Of a stretch of 8,330 nucleotides of DNA, positions 6,165-8,330 are shown piece by piece. Within the stretch, counting starts at the first letter, position 1, and every line of letters starts with the position of its first letter. The DNA comes from Bryobacterales bacterium (GTDB lineage Bacteria; Acidobacteriota; Terriglobia; Bryobacterales; Bryobacteraceae). The stretch spans positions 4,644 to 12,973 of the forward strand of contig PKYZ01000203.1 of NCBI GenBank assembly GCA_003132865.1, in the 5' to 3' direction. Both the position numbers and the translations under genes were made by a program. A model generated the notes under the pieces. That model did no database searches. It was not told where the DNA came from and was given only the letters and a program-made list of their open reading frames with translations.

Positions 6165-6398
6165 GAGTTCGCCGGTGTCCGTTCGTTTTCTTCGAGCCAA
6201 CGCGGCCAAACCGAGCTGTCGATACAGCGACACCCAACGCTGAGCGGTGCGGAACGGGATTCCCGCTGCCGCCGCGACCGCCTTCAGCGGCCGATCATTT
6301 TCGAGGTGAGGTTGGAGCAGGTGGAATCGATCAAGGGCGCGCTTTCGGGCCTCTCCCGTAAGCCCCGCCAGTTCGTCCATACTCGAAGAATACGCCAA
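6165..6398 (-). pseudogene. Truncated transposase, N-terminal helix-turn-helix part only
   Basis: Minus-strand stub of a DDE-type transposase. From ATG at 6380 it reads MDELAGLTGEARKRALDRFH, continuing to a helix-turn-helix KAVAAAAGIPFRTAQRWVSLYR (~33-54) and then GLAALARRKRTDTGEL. This is the DNA-binding start typical of large Mu/TniA/TnsB-like or IS481-like transposases. Homology stops after ~72 residues (about 6165). The frame stays open to 6033 through unrelated sequence (TMGTECYDRPPP...). The whole catalytic DDE core is missing, so it cannot be active. An in-phase TTG at 6398 would put the start inside the right terminal repeat. The stub might still bind the ends and act as a repressor, which is inference only. 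Confidence 0.68.
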
Positions 6399-6440
6399 AT
6401 AGCGTGCAAAGTTTTACGCCAGATAATTTGCAGAGTGACA
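6391..6440 (-). repeat. Right terminal inverted repeat with two tandem transposase-binding-like sites
   Basis: Read on the minus strand from 6440 it begins TGTCACTCTGCAAATTATCT and contains the two sites CTCTGCAAATTATCTGGCGT and CTTTGCACGCTATTTGGCGT, again 24 bases apart. The inner site lies directly in front of the transposase stub, so transposase binding there could also control its own transcription. Confidence 0.85.
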
Positions 6441-6643
6441 GCCGTCGCACCGCTCTCGCGGGGTAGGCAGATAGTGCAACATAAAGGACGTTGAACTAAG
6501 CCTGCCGGCATCTGATCGTCGCGCATCGGTCGTCGTTCGCGTCTGATCACCGGGATATCGGAGTGTCTCCTCGGGCCGTGCTGCCTGTTCCCCTTCCGTT
6601 CGGCGCCCGTTTGTGATGTGGTGAACAACGAAAGGAGAGTTTC
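6441..6643. other. Gene-free stretch between the mini-transposon and the recombinase pseudogene
   Basis: About 200 bases with no convincing gene. On the minus strand, 6482-6464 reads ATGTTGCACTATCTGCCTA, which resembles the transposon's inner binding site with a two-base gap. The last part is the leader of the recombinase pseudogene and contains its ribosome site AAAGGAGAG (6631-6639). Confidence 0.4.
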
Positions 6644-7238
6644 GTGGTGACCACATTACGAGAGCGGATGCTGGAGGATCTCCAGATTCGCAACGCACCC
6701 ACAACCATCGCCGCCTACCTTCGCGGCGTTGCCGGATTCGCCAAGCATTTTGGGAAGCCGCCAGACCAACTCGGCCCCCGAGCACATTCGGCAGTACCAA
6801 CTGTTTCTGAGCCAGCAGAAGCGCGCGTCCCTGTCCCACTACATCCAGGTCGTCTCGGGACTCCGGTTTTTCTACACCCACACGCTGCACCGGCAAATCG
6901 CCATCGAACGCATTTCCTTGCCCAGGTACGAAAAGAAGCTGCCGATCGTCTTGAGCCCGCAGGAAGTCAAAGCGCTGCTGGAAGCGCCCAGAAAGCTCGG
7001 CCACTGCACCATGCTGTCCACGATGTATGCCGCCGGACCCAGGGTCTCCGAACTGGTTCACCGCAACGTGCGCGATATCGACAGCGCTCGGAACGCGATC
7101 TGGATTCGCGGCGGCAAAAATAAGGCCATCCACCCCCACTCCCTGAGGCACGCTTTCGCCACGCACCTGCTGGAAGCGGGCGTGAATCTCCGCACCATTC
7201 AGGCGAGTCACGCAACTCCGCCCCCCAAAATCGATTGA
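6644..7238 (+). pseudogene. Broken tyrosine recombinase/integrase
   Basis: Remnant of a phage-type (tyrosine) integrase similar to those associated with IS91-like and other mobile elements. It starts at GTG 6644 (or GTG 6647) after AAAGGAGAG. The N-terminal core-binding domain reads RERMLEDLQIRNAPTTIAAY and FAKHFGKPPDQLGP. At a run of five C (6775-6779) one extra base shifts the frame; the continuation EHIRQYQLFLSQQKRASLSH is in the next phase. The catalytic domain then follows: LPIVLSPQEVKALLEAP, the first catalytic Arg in RVSEL, and GGKNK. From there the sequence jumps directly to HPHSLRHAFATHLLEAG (the HxxR motif), so roughly 70-90 residues normally between them are deleted. After LRTIQ (~7202) homology ends, losing the LGH motif and the nucleophilic Tyr. 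The gene is inactive by three independent lesions. Confidence 0.82.
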
Positions 7239-7434
7239 AAACAATCGCCAAGCGGGGTCCATCCCCCGATCCCACGAAAACCGCGTGCTACTCTTATGTC
7301 GGGCAAAGAGATATCCGCACCGCCCGAAACGGCTCTCCGCACTCGCCGCAAGGTGTTCTGTCGGGAACCCCCTCGTTCTTTGACAATTTCAACCGCAGCC
7401 GGAAGCGACTCGCGCCGGGCCCAGTCACTCCCAT

Positions 7435-7490
7435 GCAGCAAATGCAACGCGATGCAACCATGAAACCGCAAAAACGGCGCCGTGTAACAG
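7435..7490. repeat. ~56-bp imperfect direct repeat, copy A
   Basis: Begins GCAGCAAATGCAACGC, continues GATGCAACCATGAAA, then an A-run and CGGCGCCGTGTAACAG. It matches copy B (7534-7588) at about 47 of 56 positions with one gap; the starts are 99 bases apart. Read on the minus strand it ends in a GC-rich palindrome followed by five T, a weaker version of the terminator in copy B. Confidence 0.65.
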
Positions 7491-7533
7491 CCGCGGGATG
7501 TCATGGCCTGGGCACGCCAACGCGGGTTGAACC

Positions 7534-7588
7534 GCAGCAAATGTTACGCAATGCAACATGAAATCAAAAAAACGGCGCCCTGTAGCAG
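7534..7588. repeat. ~56-bp imperfect direct repeat, copy B
   Basis: Begins GCAGCAAATGTTACGC, continues AATGCAACATGAAAT, then seven A and CGGCGCCCTGTAGCAG. It aligns with copy A over its whole length; the poly-A/GGCGCC part is the best conserved. Repeats like this near a dead recombinase could be intergenic multicopy elements or remnants of a mobile element end. Nothing in the window decides this. Confidence 0.65.
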
Positions 7589-7593
7589 GCGCC
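7566..7593 (-). terminator. Rho-independent terminator on the minus strand, without an upstream gene
   Basis: On the minus strand GGCGCC-TG...CA-GGGCGCC forms an ~8-bp GC-rich stem with one bulged C and a tiny TAG/CTA loop (7574-7593), followed by G and seven T (7572-7566). This is a standard intrinsic terminator shape. No minus-strand gene lies between it and the hydrolase gene, so it would end either an unannotated small RNA or antisense transcription. Confidence 0.55.
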
Positions 7594-7855
7594 CATGTGC
7601 CGTCCCGTTGAATCACCCCTGGCCGGCAACCCACCACCGCATATTTACGAAGCGAACCCAATTCCCAGCCTGAGGGAGCGGAGCCGTCACTGCTTCGTCT
7701 CCGCCGTCATGCTCCGTACCCAGGAAAGCCAAATGCCAAGCGAAGCTTTAACTAAACTCAGTAACTATGGCCAAATACATTTGGTTACGTTGCCTGTTTC
7801 TGAGAAATGGCTTCGTTTGTCACATTTTGGTTTTACCCCCCCTACCGCGATCCAT

Positions 7856-7895
7856 GCACAAAAACGCACAAAAGCGCATAATCACGCACAATCGC
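7856..7895. repeat. Four-unit 10-bp A-rich tandem repeat upstream of the hydrolase gene
   Basis: Successive units are GCACAAAAAC, GCACAAAAGC, GCATAATCAC and GCACAATCGC, giving short A-tracts at about one helical turn. Such phased A-tracts tend to bend DNA. The array ends 74 bases before the GTG start of the hydrolase and could be part of its promoter region. Confidence 0.55.
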
Positions 7896-7969
7896 CCGAC
7901 CCGCCCCGCGGAGAACACAACCCCAGCCCCGGCGCGCAGCGCGCGTCCACACTCTGCCAAAATATAAAC

Positions 7970-8330
7970 GTGCACCCCGCCAAGTTCCGCATCGGCCTTG
8001 TCCAGATGGCCTGCTCCCTCGACCCCAACGAAAACCTCGCCAAAGCCGAATGGCGCATCCGCGAGGCCGCTGCCCGCGGCGCGCAAATCGTCTGCCTCCA
8101 GGAGCTGTTCCGCTCTCAGTATTTCTGCCGCGAAGAGAACGCCGGGCTCTTCGATCTGGCCGAGTCCATCCCCGGTCCCTCCACCGCCGCGCTTGGCCGG
8201 CTGGCCGCCGAACTGGGCGTGGTCGTCGTCGCGTCTCTCTTTGAGCGGCGCACCGCGGGCGTCTATCACAACACGGCCGCCATCATCGATGCCGATGGCG
8301 CGCTCGCGGGCATCTATCGCAAGATGCACA
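7970..8330 (+). CDS. aguB: Carbon-nitrogen hydrolase, probably N-carbamoylputrescine amidase; N-terminal part, runs off right edge
   Basis: Nitrilase-superfamily amidase. The closest match by motif is N-carbamoylputrescine amidase, which in the agmatine route to putrescine splits N-carbamoylputrescine into putrescine, CO2 and ammonia in the cytoplasm. Only 120 codons are visible. They start in the typical way (FRIGLVQMACS), carry the first catalytic residue Glu45 in IVCLQELFRSQYFCREEN (the ELF.S.YFC.EEN pattern is characteristic of AguB-like enzymes), and reach the catalytic Lys118 in GIYRKMH. The catalytic Cys is beyond the window. GTG 7970 is the only start that keeps the conserved first strand. 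It has no Shine-Dalgarno sequence (upstream AAAATATAAAC), so leaderless or weak initiation is possible. The exact substrate is inferred; a related amidase such as beta-ureidopropionase is less likely. Confidence 0.82.
   Translation, partial: MHPAKFRIGLVQMACSLDPNENLAKAEWRIREAAARGAQIVCLQELFRSQYFCREENAGLFDLAESIPGPSTAALGRLAAELGVVVVASLFERRTAGVYHNTAAIIDADGALAGIYRKMH

Larger units (their letters stand above)
5496..6440. mobile_element. 945-bp non-autonomous mini-transposon with 50-bp terminal inverted repeats
   Basis: The element is defined by matching 50-bp ends that both begin TGTCAC (5496-5545, and the reverse complement of 6391-6440), 46 of 50 positions identical. It contains a transposase gene stub reading inward from the right end and a small membrane-protein gene reading toward that stub. 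No complete transposase is present, so movement would need a copy supplied elsewhere. TG...CA termini and two repeated binding sites per end are features of the Tn7/Tn5053/Mu-type DDE transposons; placement in that group is an inference supported by the helix-turn-helix stub. Flanking pentamers (CAGGG left, GCCGT right) do not match. Confidence 0.8.
7239..7969. other. Long stretch without a convincing gene
   Basis: About 730 bases between the recombinase remnant and the hydrolase gene. Open frames (plus 7235-7561, minus 7425-7661, plus 7767-7967) lack ribosome sites, recognisable motifs or plausible codon usage, and they coincide with repeats. What can be supported here is a pair of ~56-bp direct repeats, a minus-strand intrinsic terminator and a 10-bp tandem repeat, each listed separately. 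The part at 7740-7900 is clearly more AT-rich than the rest of the window. Confidence 0.5.

Noticed and set aside
7534..7560. Resemblance of GCAGCAAATGTTACGCA to part of a class 1 integron attI/cassette junction
   Set aside because: Only a short gapped match. No IntI-specific motif is seen in the recombinase remnant, no attC sites are visible, and the sequence is better explained as copy B of the local direct repeat.
7235..7561. 108-codon plus-strand open frame after the recombinase
   Set aside because: No ribosome site, composition unlike neighbouring genes, and it runs through both direct repeats; more likely non-coding.
7435..7588. CRISPR array
   Set aside because: Only two imperfect repeats of ~56 bp, longer than CRISPR repeats and with internal structure unlike them; no cas genes.
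7820..8329. 169-codon open frame on the minus strand at the right edge
   Set aside because: Opposite a clear carbon-nitrogen hydrolase on the plus strand; its Gly/Asp/Glu-rich composition is a shadow.

Overview
The window is GC-rich, with dense genes and long antisense open frames that are only codon-bias shadows. It looks like a chromosomal segment of a soil bacterium, most likely an Acidobacteriota (Solibacter/Bryobacter-like). That placement rests on gene style: an ammonium transporter with a long N-terminal extension, N-terminus-only KdpD proteins, a secreted TPR-like protein, and palindromic intergenic repeats. No rRNA or other marker gene is present, so it is an inference.

Left part (1-5430), signalling and transport. 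An ammonium transporter gene runs off the left edge on the minus strand. Divergent from it are two tandem, translationally overlapping genes that each encode only the KdpD sensor ATPase domain plus a universal-stress-protein (USP) domain, with no histidine kinase. The second keeps all the KdpD motifs; the first is a diverged paralogue. A secreted TPR-like protein follows, bracketed by palindromic repeats. Next is a PAS-kinase-receiver hybrid protein that keeps its ATP-binding boxes but lacks the phospho-accepting His, and has Glu where the receiver Asp should be. Its last ~20 codons are cut off by a frameshift. Its start lies in a three-fold 10-bp repeat that places near-identical starts in all three frames.

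Middle part (5496-6440), a mini-transposon. Two 50-bp terminal inverted repeats (46/50 identical), each holding two ~24-bp tandem sites, enclose 945 bp. Inside are only the first ~72 codons of a transposase (minus strand) and a small two-TM membrane protein gene (plus strand). This is a non-autonomous, internally deleted derivative of a TnsB/TniA/Mu-type or related DDE element; the exact family is inferred. No 5-bp target duplication is visible.

Right part (6441-7969), decayed accessory DNA. It holds a tyrosine recombinase pseudogene (one-base frameshift in a C5 run, internal deletion, lost 3' end). Beyond it is ~730 bp without a convincing gene, containing two copies of a ~56-bp imperfect direct repeat. 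One copy is a good intrinsic terminator on the minus strand with no gene in front of it. A four-unit 10-bp A-rich repeat also lies here. At the right edge a carbon-nitrogen hydrolase gene resembling N-carbamoylputrescine amidase begins and runs off the window.

Reading as a whole: a conserved K+/NH4+ and signalling neighbourhood next to a patch of mobile-element decay. No CRISPR array, tRNA or rRNA was seen.
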